Below, in pieces: positions 36,162-45,761 of a stretch of DNA of 64,000 nt; within the stretch, counting starts at the first letter, position 1, and each line of letters starts with the position of its first letter. Position numbers and translations under genes: made by a program. A model generated the notes under the pieces. The model was not told the origin of the DNA and ran no database searches. It worked only from the letters and a program-made list of their open reading frames with translations. The stretch covers positions 1 through 64,000 of the forward strand of contig NZ_CABFMN010000070.1 in the NCBI RefSeq assembly GCF_901875635.1, in the 5' to 3' direction. Origin of the DNA: Xylophilus ampelinus. GTDB lineage: Bacteria; Pseudomonadota; Gammaproteobacteria; Burkholderiales; Burkholderiaceae_C.

Positions 36162-36863
36162 TCAGACCGAGAGGTAGGCCTTGATGTGGGCTTCGTCGGT
36201 CTTGTCGCGGGCGGTCTCGTGCACGAGGCGGCCGCCCTCGATCACGAAGAGGCGGTCGGCCACGTCCATGGCGAAGGACAGCACCTGCTCCGATACCACG
36301 ATGGTGATGCCCTTCATGCGGCGGATCTCGTTGAGGGCGCGCGCGATGTCCTTGATGATGGAAGGCTGGATGCCCTCGGTCGGCTCGTCCAGCAGCAGCA
36401 CCTTGGGCTCGGTCACCAGGGCGCGGGCGATGGCCAGCTGCTGCTGCTGGCCGCCCGAGAGGTTGCCGCCCTTGCGCCGCTTCATGTCGAAGAGCACCGG
36501 GAAGAGCGCGTAGATCTCCTCCGGGATGCGGCGGGTCCTGCTGTTCTCCAGGCCGGTCTGGATGTTCTCCTCCACCGTCAGCGTCGGGAAGATCATGCGG
36601 CCCTGCGGCACGTAGGCGATGCCCTTGGCCACGCGGCGGAAGCTCTCGTCCTTGGTCACGTCCTGGCCCGCTACCTCGATGCGCCCGCTCTTGACGGGCA
36701 GCACGCCCATCAGCGACTTGAACAGCGTGGTCTTGCCCATGCCGTTGCGGCCCATGATGGCCACCGTCTCGTTCGCCATGCCCTCGAAGGAGACGCCGTG
36801 CAGCGCCTCGCTCTGGCCGTAGGCGACATGCAGGTCCTCGACCTTCAGCATCACGTTGCTCAT
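36162..36863 (-). CDS. urtE: Urea/short-amide ABC transporter ATP-binding protein UrtE
   Basis: The protein is an ABC ATPase of 233 residues. Walker A is GRNGMGKTT, which is characteristic of UrtE, the signature is LSGGQQQQLAIARAL, and Walker B is VLLLDEPTEGIQPSI. It is the LivF counterpart of the urea transporter. The order urtABCDE is complete on this strand, 10 bases separating it from urtD. In methylotrophs a similar transporter next to fmdA is known as FmdDEF. Confidence 0.95.
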   Translation of the reverse strand: MSNVMLKVEDLHVAYGQSEALHGVSFEGMANETVAIMGRNGMGKTTLFKSLMGVLPVKSGRIEVAGQDVTKDESFRRVAKGIAYVPQGRMIFPTLTVEENIQTGLENSRTRRIPEEIYALFPVLFDMKRRKGGNLSGGQQQQLAIARALVTEPKVLLLDEPTEGIQPSIIKDIARALNEIRRMKGITIVVSEQVLSFAMDVADRLFVIEGGRLVHETARDKTDEAHIKAYLSV

Positions 36864-36873
36864 TGCTGCTCCT

Positions 36874-37617
<744 letters not shown>

Positions 37618-37630
37618 GGGTGTCGGCTCC

Positions 37631-38836
37631 TCAAGCGCCCTGCCCGCTCATGCCCTCGGGCAGTTCGGTGGCGGACTCCTTGCCGTCGCGCGGCGGCAGC
37701 GCTTCGGGGTAGGCGGCATGGGCAGCGGCCACGCGCGCAGCATCGGCCTTGCGCTCCATGCGGCTGCGCTTCCACCAGGGCTTGATCTTCTCGTCCCAAA
37801 GGCCGGCCAGGCCCATGGGGAAGGCCATGGTCACGCCGATGAACAGGCCCGCCATGAGGAAGAGCCACAGGTCCGGGAAGCTTTCCGAGAAGAGCGTCTT
37901 GCCGGCGTTGACCAGCAGCGTGCCGTACACCGCGCCCACCAGGCTCATGCGCCCGCCCACGGCCGCGAAGATGACCATCTCGATCGAAGGCACGATGCCT
38001 ACGAAGCTGGGCGACATGAAGCCCACCTGCAGCGCGAACATCGCGCCGCCGATGCCCGACAGGCCGGCCGCCAGGCAGAAGGTGAAAACCTTGAAGTTCG
38101 ACACGTCGTAGCCCGAGAAGCGCACCCGGTCTTCCTTGTCGCGCATGGCCAGCAACAGCGTGCCCAGCTTGCTGGTCTGGATCCAGCGGCACAGCACGAT
38201 CGAGCCGATCAGCAGCGCCACGCAGACGAAGTAGAGGATGTACTTGGCGCTGTCGGTGCGCGTGTCCCAGCCCAGCAGCGTCTTCAGGTCGGTCATGCCG
38301 TTGACGCCGCCGGTGTAGCCCTGCTGGCCGATGATGAGGACGGTGCAGATCAACGCCACCGCCTGCGTGATGATGGCGAAGTACACGCCGCCCACACGCC
38401 GCTTGAACATCGCGAAGCTGATCAGCCAGGCCAGCGCCATCGGCACCAGCACCACCGCCAGCAGCGCCAGCGGCAGGCTCTTGAAGGGCACCCAGAACGC
38501 CGGCAGCGAGGTGATCTGGTTCCAGTCCATGAAGTCGGGGATGCCCGGCGTGGACTGGATCTTGGTGCTCTCGGGGTCCGAGGCCTCGAGCTTGAGGAAC
38601 ATCGCCATGGCGTAGCCGCCCAGGCCGAAGAACACGCCCTGGCCCAGGCTCAGCACGCCGCCGTAGCCCCACACCATCACCAGCCCGACGGCGACGAAGG
38701 CGTAGCAGAGGTACTTGCCCACCAGGTTGAGGCGGAAGATGTCCAGCGTGAGCGGCAGCACCACCACGAGCAGCAGGGTGAGCAGCAGCAGGCTGCCGAG
38801 CTGGTAGCGCTTGATCAGGGCCTTGAGGGAGTCCAT
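37631..38836 (-). CDS. urtC: Urea/short-amide ABC transporter permease UrtC
   Basis: The protein is a LivM-type permease of 401 residues. About ten hydrophobic segments are seen, with the family stretch WGYGGVLSLGQGVFFGLGGYAMA near residue 58. The insertion after residue 85 (EASDPESTKIQSTPGIPDFM) is typical of UrtC. The C-terminal 50 residues form an alanine-rich cytoplasmic tail. It is encoded 25 bases after urtB. Confidence 0.95.
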   Translation of the reverse strand: MDSLKALIKRYQLGSLLLLTLLLVVVLPLTLDIFRLNLVGKYLCYAFVAVGLVMVWGYGGVLSLGQGVFFGLGGYAMAMFLKLEASDPESTKIQSTPGIPDFMDWNQITSLPAFWVPFKSLPLALLAVVLVPMALAWLISFAMFKRRVGGVYFAIITQAVALICTVLIIGQQGYTGGVNGMTDLKTLLGWDTRTDSAKYILYFVCVALLIGSIVLCRWIQTSKLGTLLLAMRDKEDRVRFSGYDVSNFKVFTFCLAAGLSGIGGAMFALQVGFMSPSFVGIVPSIEMVIFAAVGGRMSLVGAVYGTLLVNAGKTLFSESFPDLWLFLMAGLFIGVTMAFPMGLAGLWDEKIKPWWKRSRMERKADAARVAAAHAAYPEALPPRDGKESATELPEGMSGQGA

Positions 38837-38861
38837 GGCGTCGTTTCGAGAGGAAGTGGAA

Positions 38862-39776
38862 TCAGCGGCGAACCTTGGAGGCGAAGAGACCCTGCGGTCG
38901 CATCATCAGGATCAGCACGATCAGCGAGAGCGTCAGCACCTTGGCCATCGAGCCGGTCATGAAGAACTCCGAGATCGACTGCGTCTGGGCGATGCCGAAG
39001 GCCGAGACCACGGTGCCCAGCAGGCTGGCGGCGCCGCCGAAGGTGACGACCAGGAAGGAGTCGACGATGTACAGCTGCCCCGAGGTGGGCCCGGTGGAGC
39101 CGATGGTGGTGAAAGCCGCGCCCGCCACCCCGGCGATGCCGCAGCCGATGGCGAAGGTCAGGCGGTCGGTCTTCTTCGTGTCGATGCCGGTGGCATTGGC
39201 CATGGTGCGGTTGGCCACGGTGGCGCGCACCCGCAGGCCCCAGCGGCTCTTGTGCAGGGCGATCAGCACGCCGACGGTCACCACGGCCGTCAGGGCGAGC
39301 ACGAACAGGCCGTTGATCGGGATGTCGACCCCTTCCATGGGCGTCCACGAGCCCATCAGCCACTCGGGGAGCGTCGGGCTCACCTCCTTAGGGTTGATGA
39401 AGGTGCGGAAGCACTGCTGCAGCCCCAGACTCACGCCCCAGGTGGCCAGGAGCGTGTCGAGCGGGCGGCTGTACAGGTGGCGGATGAGCGCCCATTCCAT
39501 GAGCCAGCCCAGCGCGAAGGCCACGCCGAAGCCCAGCACGATGGCGACGGGAAAGTAGTAGGCCATGGCACCCGGCGCCGTGCGCTCGGTGAACAGGGCC
39601 GACATGTAGACGGTGTAGGCGCCGATGGCCATGAACTCGCCATGCGCCATGTTGATGACGCCCATCTGGCCGAAGATGATCGCCAGCCCCAGGCCCATGA
39701 GCAGCAGCACCGCGAAGAGCGAAAGCCCCGCGAAGCCCTGCATGAGGCCGATGTTGAGCATGTCGGAGAGAGTCAT
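38862..39776 (-). CDS. urtB: Urea/short-amide ABC transporter permease UrtB
   Basis: The protein is a LivH-type permease of 304 residues. LAIIFGQMGVINMAHGEFMAIGAY and WGVSLGLQQCFRTFINPKEVSPT are UrtB features. The ATG at 39776 is the only start that gives the family N-terminus MTLSDMLNIGLMQGFAGLSL. It is separated from urtA by 131 bases containing two perfect dyads, which may lower permease expression relative to the abundant binding protein. Confidence 0.94.
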   Translation of the reverse strand: MTLSDMLNIGLMQGFAGLSLFAVLLLMGLGLAIIFGQMGVINMAHGEFMAIGAYTVYMSALFTERTAPGAMAYYFPVAIVLGFGVAFALGWLMEWALIRHLYSRPLDTLLATWGVSLGLQQCFRTFINPKEVSPTLPEWLMGSWTPMEGVDIPINGLFVLALTAVVTVGVLIALHKSRWGLRVRATVANRTMANATGIDTKKTDRLTFAIGCGIAGVAGAAFTTIGSTGPTSGQLYIVDSFLVVTFGGAASLLGTVVSAFGIAQTQSISEFFMTGSMAKVLTLSLIVLILMMRPQGLFASKVRR

Positions 39777-39799
39777 GGAAGGTCCGATGCGTTTCGACT

Positions 39800-39894
39800 C
39801 CTTCCCCCACTGGGGGAAGGCAGGGATGGGGGCACTCCGGGTCCATGGGGGCGCTGCGTGCCCCCACCCCCGGCCCTCCCCCAGCGGGGGAGGG
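39800..39894. repeat. Two G/C-run palindromes between urtA and urtB
   Basis: CTTCCCCCA paired with TGGGGGAAG (39800-39820) and CCCTCCCCC paired with GGGGGAGGG (39874-39894) flank a GGGGGC/GCCCCC-containing centre (39828-39867). The two arms resemble each other and are inverted as a pair. This is the architecture of an extragenic palindromic element inserted in the operon. The hairpins could stabilise the urtA message or partly terminate transcription. Confidence 0.6.
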
Positions 39895-39907
39895 AGCAGG
39901 TCCAGGG

Positions 39908-41170
39908 TTACTGGTAGCCCTTCGGGAACGGATCGGGCTTGATCAGCTCCGGCGACTCGGCCACCACCTTGAAGGTGCCGTCGGGCTGGCCCTGCGCGAT
40001 GCGCGACTTGCTCCAGAGGTGGTGGTTGGCGTCCAGCTTCACGTAGCCCTCGGGCGCGGTCTTGAGCTCGATGCCGGGCGATGCGGCCACGACCTTGTCG
40101 ACATCGAAGCTGCCGGCCTTCTCCACGGCGGCCTTCCACAGCCAGGGGCCCAGGTAGCCGGCCTGCGTCACGTCGCCGATCACCGCGTCCTTGCCGTACT
40201 TGGCCTTGAAGGCCTCGACGAACTTCTTGTTGTTCGCGTTGTCCAGCGTCTGGAAATACTTCATCGACGAGTAGAAGCCGGCGAAGTTCTCGCCGCCCAC
40301 GCCGGTCATCTCGTCCTCGGTGACCGACAGCGTCAGCAGGAACTGCTTGTCGCCGGTGATGCCGGCGGCCTTGAGCTGCTTGTAGAAGGCCACGTTGGAG
40401 CCGCCAACCACCGCAGCGAAGATGCAGTCGGGCTTGGCGACCTTGATCTTGTTGATCAGCGAATTGAAGTTGGTGTGGCCCAGCGGGTAGTACTCCTCGC
40501 CCTTCACGCTGCCGAGCTTGCCCACCGTCTCGATGTGCTTGCGCGCGATCTTCATCGAGGTGCGCGGCCAGATGTAGTCGGAGCCGACCAGGAAGAAGGT
40601 CTTGGCCTTCTTCTCCTTCGCGCCCCAGTCCAGGCCGTAGATGATCTGCTGCGTGGCTTCCTGGCCGGTGTAGATCACGTTCTTGCTCTGCTCCAGGCCT
40701 TCGTAGAAGGTGGGGTAGTACAGCAGGCCGTTCTCCTTCTCGAACACGGGCAGCACTGCCTTGCGCGAGGCGCTGGTCCAGCAGCCGAAGACACAGGCCA
40801 CCTTGTCGTTGACCAGCAGCTTCTTGCTCTTCTCGGCGAAGGTGGGCCAGTCGGAGGCGCCGTCTTCCTTGATGACCTTGATCTTGCGGCCCAGGATGCC
40901 GCCCATGGCGTTGATCTGGTCGATCGCGAGCTGTTCGGCCTGGATCGAGCCGGTCTCGGAGATGGCCATGGTGCCCGAGGACGAATGCAGCTGGCCCACG
41001 GTCACTTCGGTGTCGGTCACCGCCAGCTTGGTGGTGTTGACCTTGGCGGTCGGCGGGGTCTGGCCGAAGGCCAGGCCGCCCAGGCCCATCACGGGCAGGG
41101 CCGCCGCGCCCTGCAGCAGCCGGCGGCGGCGCAGCGCGAGGAGGTCGGAGGGGTCTTGGGGTCGGGACAT
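39908..41170 (-). CDS. urtA: Urea/short-amide ABC transporter substrate-binding protein UrtA
   Basis: The protein has 420 residues. The leader holds RRRRLLQGAAALPVMGLGGLA, compatible with Tat or Sec export. The mature part has VGQLHSSSGTMAISETGS, DGASDWPTFAEKSKKLLVND and TFYEGLEQSKNVIYTGQEA, all typical of urea-binding UrtA and the amide-binding FmdD/AmiC relatives. It is the first gene of the operon urtABCDE-fmdAB. Two candidate operators lie 86 and 113 bases upstream, between it and the divergent NCS1-kinase gene. Confidence 0.95.
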   Translation of the reverse strand: MSRPQDPSDLLALRRRRLLQGAAALPVMGLGGLAFGQTPPTAKVNTTKLAVTDTEVTVGQLHSSSGTMAISETGSIQAEQLAIDQINAMGGILGRKIKVIKEDGASDWPTFAEKSKKLLVNDKVACVFGCWTSASRKAVLPVFEKENGLLYYPTFYEGLEQSKNVIYTGQEATQQIIYGLDWGAKEKKAKTFFLVGSDYIWPRTSMKIARKHIETVGKLGSVKGEEYYPLGHTNFNSLINKIKVAKPDCIFAAVVGGSNVAFYKQLKAAGITGDKQFLLTLSVTEDEMTGVGGENFAGFYSSMKYFQTLDNANNKKFVEAFKAKYGKDAVIGDVTQAGYLGPWLWKAAVEKAGSFDVDKVVAASPGIELKTAPEGYVKLDANHHLWSKSRIAQGQPDGTFKVVAESPELIKPDPFPKGYQ

Positions 41171-41255
41171 CGAAGGCTCCAGGTTGAGTGGCGAAGGGGC
41201 CTCGCCGCACCATCGGGGTGCAGCGGGAGGTGCCGCGAAGCACCATGGCCGCCAC

Positions 41256-41272
41256 TGTAGGAACGGCCCTAC
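41256..41272. promoter_or_regulatory. Motif shared by the urtA and cyanate-transporter promoters
   Basis: TGTAGGAACGGCCCTAC agrees with TGTAGTGCTGGCCCTAC at 50298-50314 in 13 of 17 positions. It is an imperfect inverted repeat (GTAGG-N5-CCTAC). It lies 86 bases upstream of urtA. LuxR-type response regulators commonly bind dyads of this size, and one is encoded near each site. Confidence 0.5.
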
Positions 41273-41282
41273 GCACGGCGAA

Positions 41283-41298
41283 TACGTCATTCAACGTA
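41283..41298. promoter_or_regulatory. Putative operator upstream of urtA, shared with amiE
   Basis: TACGTCATTCAACGTA is an inverted repeat (TACGT/ACGTA) that differs by one base from the site before amiE (30778-30793). It lies between the divergent urtA and NCS1-kinase genes. Confidence 0.65.
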
Positions 41299-41414
41299 GC
41301 GGCATGCGGCGGCCGCGGCGGCAGACTGCGCGGGCGTGCTGCGGTGTCTGCGCCCGCCCCGCGGATCGCTTCTTGCAAGACGGCTCGCCTGCCCCGCTTT
41401 CGCGAGACCCTTCG

Positions 41415-44400
41415 ATGCAACCCCTTTCCGGCCAGAAGATCTTCCGCATCCGGCGCGACTACAACACCTGGGTCGCGAACGAGACGCTGGAGGACTACGC
41501 GCTGCGCTACACGCCGCGCAGCTTTCGCAAGTGGTCGGAATTCCGCGTGGCCAACGCCGCCTTCGGCGCCACCTCCTTCCTGGCGCTCGAGGCGATCGGC
41601 GGCGCCATCGCCCTGTCGTACGGCTTCTCCAACGCGGTCTGGGCCATCCTGGTGGTGGGCATCATCACCTTCCTCACCGGCCTGCCGATCTCGTACTACG
41701 CGGCCCGCCACGGCGTGGACATGGACCTGCTCACCCGCGGCGCGGGCTTCGGCTACCTCGGCTCGACCATCACCTCGCTGATCTACGCCAGCTTCACCTT
41801 CATCTTCTTCGCACTGGAGGCGGCCATCCTCGCGCTGGCCCTGCAGATGTACCTGGACTGGCCGCTGCCGGTGCTGTACCTGGCGTCGTCGCTGGTCATC
41901 ATCCCGCTCGTGATGCGCGGCATCACGCTGATCTCGGGGCTGCAGCTGTGGACCCAGCCGATCTGGATCGTGCTGTTCTTCCTGCCCTTCCTCGCCGTGC
42001 TGGCGAAGAACCCGCAGGTGTATGCCGACTTCACCGGCCTCGTCGGGCGCGTCTCGGGCAGCAGCGGCTTCGACCCGCTGATGTTCGGCGCCGGTGCCAC
42101 CGTGGCCTTCTCGCTGGTGGTGCAGATCGGCGAGCAGGTGGACTACCTGCGCTTCCTGCCCGAGAAGACGGCTGCCAACCGCGGGCGTTGGTGGGCCGCG
42201 GTGCTCATCGCCGGCCCGGGCTGGATCGTGCCGGGCATGCTCAAGATGCTGGGCGGCGCCTTCCTGGCCTTCCTGGCGCTGCAGCACGAGATCCCGGCCG
42301 AGCATGCGGTGGAGCCCACCCGCATGTACCTGGCCGGCTTCGCGTACGTGCTGAAGGACCCGGCCATGGTGATGGCAGTGACCACGCTCTTCGTGGTCGT
42401 CTCGCAGATGAAGATCAACCTGACCAACGCCTACGCCGGCTCGCTGGCCTGGTCGAACTTCTTCGCCCGCCTGACGCACAGCCACCCGGGGCGCGTGGTG
42501 TGGCTGGTCTTCAACGTGCTGATCGCCGTGCTCCTGATGACGCTGGGCGTCTTCGGCGCGCTGGAGAAGGTGCTGGGCCTGTACAGCAACATCGCCATTG
42601 CCTGGGTCGGCGCGCTGGTGGCCGATCTGGTCATCAACAAGCCGCTGGGCTTCAGCCCGAAGGTGATCGAGTTCAAGCGCGCGCACCTGTACGACATCAA
42701 CCCGGTCGGCCTGGTGGCCACGCTGGTGGCGGCCGGACTGGCGATGGTGGCCTACGCCGGCCTGCTGGGGCACTGGGCCGCAGCCTTCTCGCCCTTCATC
42801 GCGCTGGCGACCGCGCTCGTGGTGTCGCCGCTGCTGGCCTGGCGCACGCGCGGGCGCTACTACCTCGCGCGCCAGGACCTGCAGCACTGGACGCCGGGCC
42901 AGAGCGTGACCTGCCACGTGTGCGACAACCGCTTCGAGGCCGAGGACATGGCCTTCTGCCCGGCCTACAGCGCGCCGATCTGCTCGCTGTGCTGCACGCT
43001 CGAGTCGCGCTGCCACGACCGCTGCAAGACCGACTCGCGCGCCGCCGAGCAGATCAGCGGCTGGCTGCAGGCACTGCTGCCGGCCCGGCTGTCGGCGCGC
43101 CTGAACTTCCGCGTGGCCCACTACCTGGTGGTGGCCTTCTCGCTGGTCGCGCTGCTGGCCACCATCATGGGCATCGTCTACGCGCAGGAGCTGATCGGCG
43201 CCGGCGGCATGCCCAACGAGGCCTTGCGCACGCCCTTCCTCAAGGTCTTCGCGCTGCTGTCGCTGGTGGCGGCGGTGGCCGCCTGGTGGGTGGTGCTGGG
43301 CAGCGAGAGCCGCCACATGGCGCAGGAGGAATCGAACCGCCACAACCACCTGCTGACGGTGGAGATCGAGGCCCACCAGCGCACCGACGCGGCGCTGCAG
43401 GCCGCCAAGGAAGCGGCCGAGGCGGCCAACCAGGCCAAGACGCGCTACGTGGCCGGCATGACGCACGAACTGCGCACGCCGCTCAACAGCATCCTGGGCT
43501 ACTCGCAGATCCTGCTGAAGTCGGAGCCGGCTGCCGCCACGCCGGCCTCGGTGCACGGCGCCGTGCAGACCATCCACCGCAGCGGCGAGCACATGCTGGG
43601 CCTGATCGACGGCCTGCTCGACCTGGCGCGCATCGAGGCCGGCCGCCTGCAGCTGGAGCCGGCGCCGCTGGCGCTCCCGGCCTTCCTCGACGAGCTGGTG
43701 CGCATGGTGCGTCCGCAGGCCGAGAACAAGGGCCTCGCCTTCGTCTACACCCACCTGGGCCGTCTGCCGGACTGGGTGCATGCCGATGCCAAACGCCTGC
43801 GGCAGATCCTCATCAACCTGCTGGCCAACGCGGTGCGATTCACCGAGGCCGGCACCGTCACGCTGCAGGTGGACGCACGGCGCGAGGTGCTGCGCTTCGA
43901 CGTCATCGACACCGGACCCGGCGTCGCCCCGCAGGACCGCCAGCGCATCTTCCTGCCCTTCGAGCGCGGCAGCGTCGGCCGGCGCGCGGGCGAGCCGGGC
44001 ACCGGCCTGGGCCTCACGATCACCGGCCTGCTCACCTCGCTGATGGGCGGCGAACTCGCGCTGGCCGACAGTTCCAGCCGCGGCAGCACCTTCAGCGTGC
44101 GCATCTACCTGCGCGAGGTGGCCGACCCCGGCCCGCGGGCCGAGCCGCAGCGGCCCATCTCGGGCTACTTCGGCCCGCGCCGCACGCTGCTGGTGGTGGA
44201 CGACCAGCCGGTGCAGCGCCAGATGCTGGCCGGCCTGCTCATGCCCCTGGGCTTCGACGTGCGCGAGGCCGCGAGCGGCACCGAGTGCCTGGACAGCCTG
44301 CGCGACCACCAGCCCTCGGCCATCCTGCTGGACCTGAGCATGGACGACATGGACGGCTGGGACACGGCCCGCCACGTGCGGGCCGCAGGCTTCGACCGGC

Positions 44401-44810
44401 TGCCGATCATCATCGTCTCGGCCAACGTGTTCGAGAACCAGGCCGACCGGCTGCGCGAGGCCGGCTGCCAGGGCTTCGTGGGCAAGCCGGTGATCGAATC
44501 CGAACTCATCGCCGCGCTCGAGCGGCACCTGGGCCTCGAATGGCTGGTGCACACCCCGGCGCCGCCGGTGCGCATGGACGCACCGCCGCAGCCCGGCGCC
44601 ATCGCCCTGCCCGAGGAGGCCCGCGCCGAACTGCTGCACCTGGCCCAGATCGGCCACGTGCGCGGGCTGCAGCAGGCCCTGGACCGCATCGCGGCCGAGC
44701 GGCCCGAGCTGGCCGCGGCCTGCACGCAACTGCGCGGCCTGGTGTCGCGCTTCGAACTCGACCAACTCAGGAAAGTGATCGCCGATGATGCCGTCGCCCT
44801 CGACCTCTGA
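41415..44810 (+). CDS. Hybrid sensor kinase with N-terminal NCS1-type permease domain
   Basis: The protein has 1,131 residues. Residues about 15-490 are a twelve-helix NCS1 nucleobase/hydantoin permease-like domain (GFGYLGSTITSLIYASFTFI). Residues 500-540 form a cysteine cluster (CHVC, FCPAYSAPICSLCC, CHDRC), probably a zinc site. Two further membrane helices (about 565-635) and a coiled coil lead to a HisKA domain with His684 in THELRTPL. The ATPase domain follows (GTGLGLTITG), then a receiver with Asp973 and a 60-residue tail. It may sense a transported nitrogen compound. It is divergent from urtA and overlaps its response-regulator gene by 26 bases. The ATG at 41415 fits the permease start; a longer frame upstream runs through urtA antisense. 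Confidence 0.93.
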   Translation: MQPLSGQKIFRIRRDYNTWVANETLEDYALRYTPRSFRKWSEFRVANAAFGATSFLALEAIGGAIALSYGFSNAVWAILVVGIITFLTGLPISYYAARHGVDMDLLTRGAGFGYLGSTITSLIYASFTFIFFALEAAILALALQMYLDWPLPVLYLASSLVIIPLVMRGITLISGLQLWTQPIWIVLFFLPFLAVLAKNPQVYADFTGLVGRVSGSSGFDPLMFGAGATVAFSLVVQIGEQVDYLRFLPEKTAANRGRWWAAVLIAGPGWIVPGMLKMLGGAFLAFLALQHEIPAEHAVEPTRMYLAGFAYVLKDPAMVMAVTTLFVVVSQMKINLTNAYAGSLAWSNFFARLTHSHPGRVVWLVFNVLIAVLLMTLGVFGALEKVLGLYSNIAIAWVGALVADLVINKPLGFSPKVIEFKRAHLYDINPVGLVATLVAAGLAMVAYAGLLGHWAAAFSPFIALATALVVSPLLAWRTRGRYYLARQDLQHWTPGQSVTCHVCDNRFEAEDMAFCPAYSAPICSLCCTLESRCHDRCKTDSRAAEQISGWLQALLPARLSARLNFRVAHYLVVAFSLVALLATIMGIVYAQELIGAGGMPNEALRTPFLKVFALLSLVAAVAAWWVVLGSESRHMAQEESNRHNHLLTVEIEAHQRTDAALQAAKEAAEAANQAKTRYVAGMTHELRTPLNSILGYSQILLKSEPAAATPASVHGAVQTIHRSGEHMLGLIDGLLDLARIEAGRLQLEPAPLALPAFLDELVRMVRPQAENKGLAFVYTHLGRLPDWVHADAKRLRQILINLLANAVRFTEAGTVTLQVDARREVLRFDVIDTGPGVAPQDRQRIFLPFERGSVGRRAGEPGTGLGLTITGLLTSLMGGELALADSSSRGSTFSVRIYLREVADPGPRAEPQRPISGYFGPRRTLLVVDDQPVQRQMLAGLLMPLGFDVREAASGTECLDSLRDHQPSAILLDLSMDDMDGWDTARHVRAAGFDRLPIIIVSANVFENQADRLREAGCQGFVGKPVIESELIAALERHLGLEWLVHTPAPPVRMDAPPQPGAIALPEEARAELLHLAQIGHVRGLQQALDRIAAERPELAAACTQLRGLVSRFELDQLRKVIADDAVALDL

Positions 44811-45681
44811 CGCCGAACGCCCCGTCGTCCTCGTGGTGGACGATGCGCCCAGCAGCCTGGGCATGCTGTGCGACACGCTCGAATCGAGCGGCTACACCGT
44901 GCTGGTGGCCGGCGACGGCGAGAGCGCGCTGGAGCGCCTGGAGCTGGTCGTGCCCGACGCCATCCTGCTCGACGGCATGCTGCCCGGCCTGTCGGGCTTC
45001 GACACCTGCCGGCGCATCAAGGCCAACGCGGCGCTGGCGCACATCCCGGTGCTGTTCATGACCGGGCTGTCGGAAACGCCGCATGTGGTGGAGGGCTTCG
45101 AGTCGGGCGGTGTGGACTACGTGGTCAAGCCCATCCGCGCGCAGGAAGTGCTGGCCCGGCTGCACACGCACACGCGCAACGCGCGCATCACCCGCATGGC
45201 GCGCGATGCGGTCGACGTGGCGGGCATGGGCGTGGTCTTCGTCGATGCACAGGGCCGCATCGCCTGGCTGTCGCCGCAGGCCGCCGCCTGGCTGCAGGGC
45301 CTGCCGCAGGCTGCGTTGCCCGGCCACCTGCCGCCCGCCCTCGCGCCGGTGCTGCAGGGCGGCACCGAACGGCTGACCACCGCCACCGGCCAGCGCCTGT
45401 CGGCACGCAACCTGGGCACCGCCACCCTGGGCGAAACGATGCTGCTGCTGGCACATGACCGCGGACCCAGCGGCGCCTCCCGCCTGGGCGAGGCCGCCCT
45501 TACCCCGCGCGAGACCGAGGTGCTGTCCTGGCTGGCCAAGGGCAAGACCAACCGCGACATCGCCGACATCCTCGGCATGAGCCCGCGCACGGTGAACAAG
45601 CACCTGGAACACATCTTCGAGAAGCTGGGCGTGGAGACGCGCGCCGCCGCCGCGGCACTGGCCAGCGGGCATCTGGACTGA
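44785..45681 (+). CDS. Response regulator, receiver - linker - LuxR type
   Basis: The protein has 298 residues. A CheY-like receiver (VVLVVDDAPSSLG, AILLDGMLPGLSG with the phospho-Asp, VKPIRAQE) is followed by a PAS-like linker and then a LuxR-type helix-turn-helix (LTPRETEVLSWLAKGKTNRD, MSPRTVNKHLEHIFEKLGV). Its start lies inside the end of the NCS1-kinase gene, so the two form a phosphorelay. It is the best candidate to bind the palindromes before urtA and amiE. The gene is transcribed away from the urt operon. Confidence 0.92.
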   Translation: MMPSPSTSDAERPVVLVVDDAPSSLGMLCDTLESSGYTVLVAGDGESALERLELVVPDAILLDGMLPGLSGFDTCRRIKANAALAHIPVLFMTGLSETPHVVEGFESGGVDYVVKPIRAQEVLARLHTHTRNARITRMARDAVDVAGMGVVFVDAQGRIAWLSPQAAAWLQGLPQAALPGHLPPALAPVLQGGTERLTTATGQRLSARNLGTATLGETMLLLAHDRGPSGASRLGEAALTPRETEVLSWLAKGKTNRDIADILGMSPRTVNKHLEHIFEKLGVETRAAAAALASGHLD

Positions 45682-45761
45682 CGCCAGTGGGCACCTGGAC
45701 CGACGAGTGCGCCACGGCATGCGCCGTACACTGGCCCGCCGCTTTTCCTCGCCGCCGCGCC

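Noticed and set aside
41171..41414. A guanidine-type (ykkC or mini-ykkC) riboswitch before urtA
   Set aside because: The region lacks the paired ACGR loops or ykkC core sequences I would expect; only protein-binding-like dyads are seen.
38862..44876. A 2,004-codon open frame on the minus strand antisense to the NCS1-kinase and continuing through urtA into urtB
   Set aside because: Only its last 304 codons (UrtB) have family features. The rest is a GC-driven shadow opposite two strongly recognised genes.
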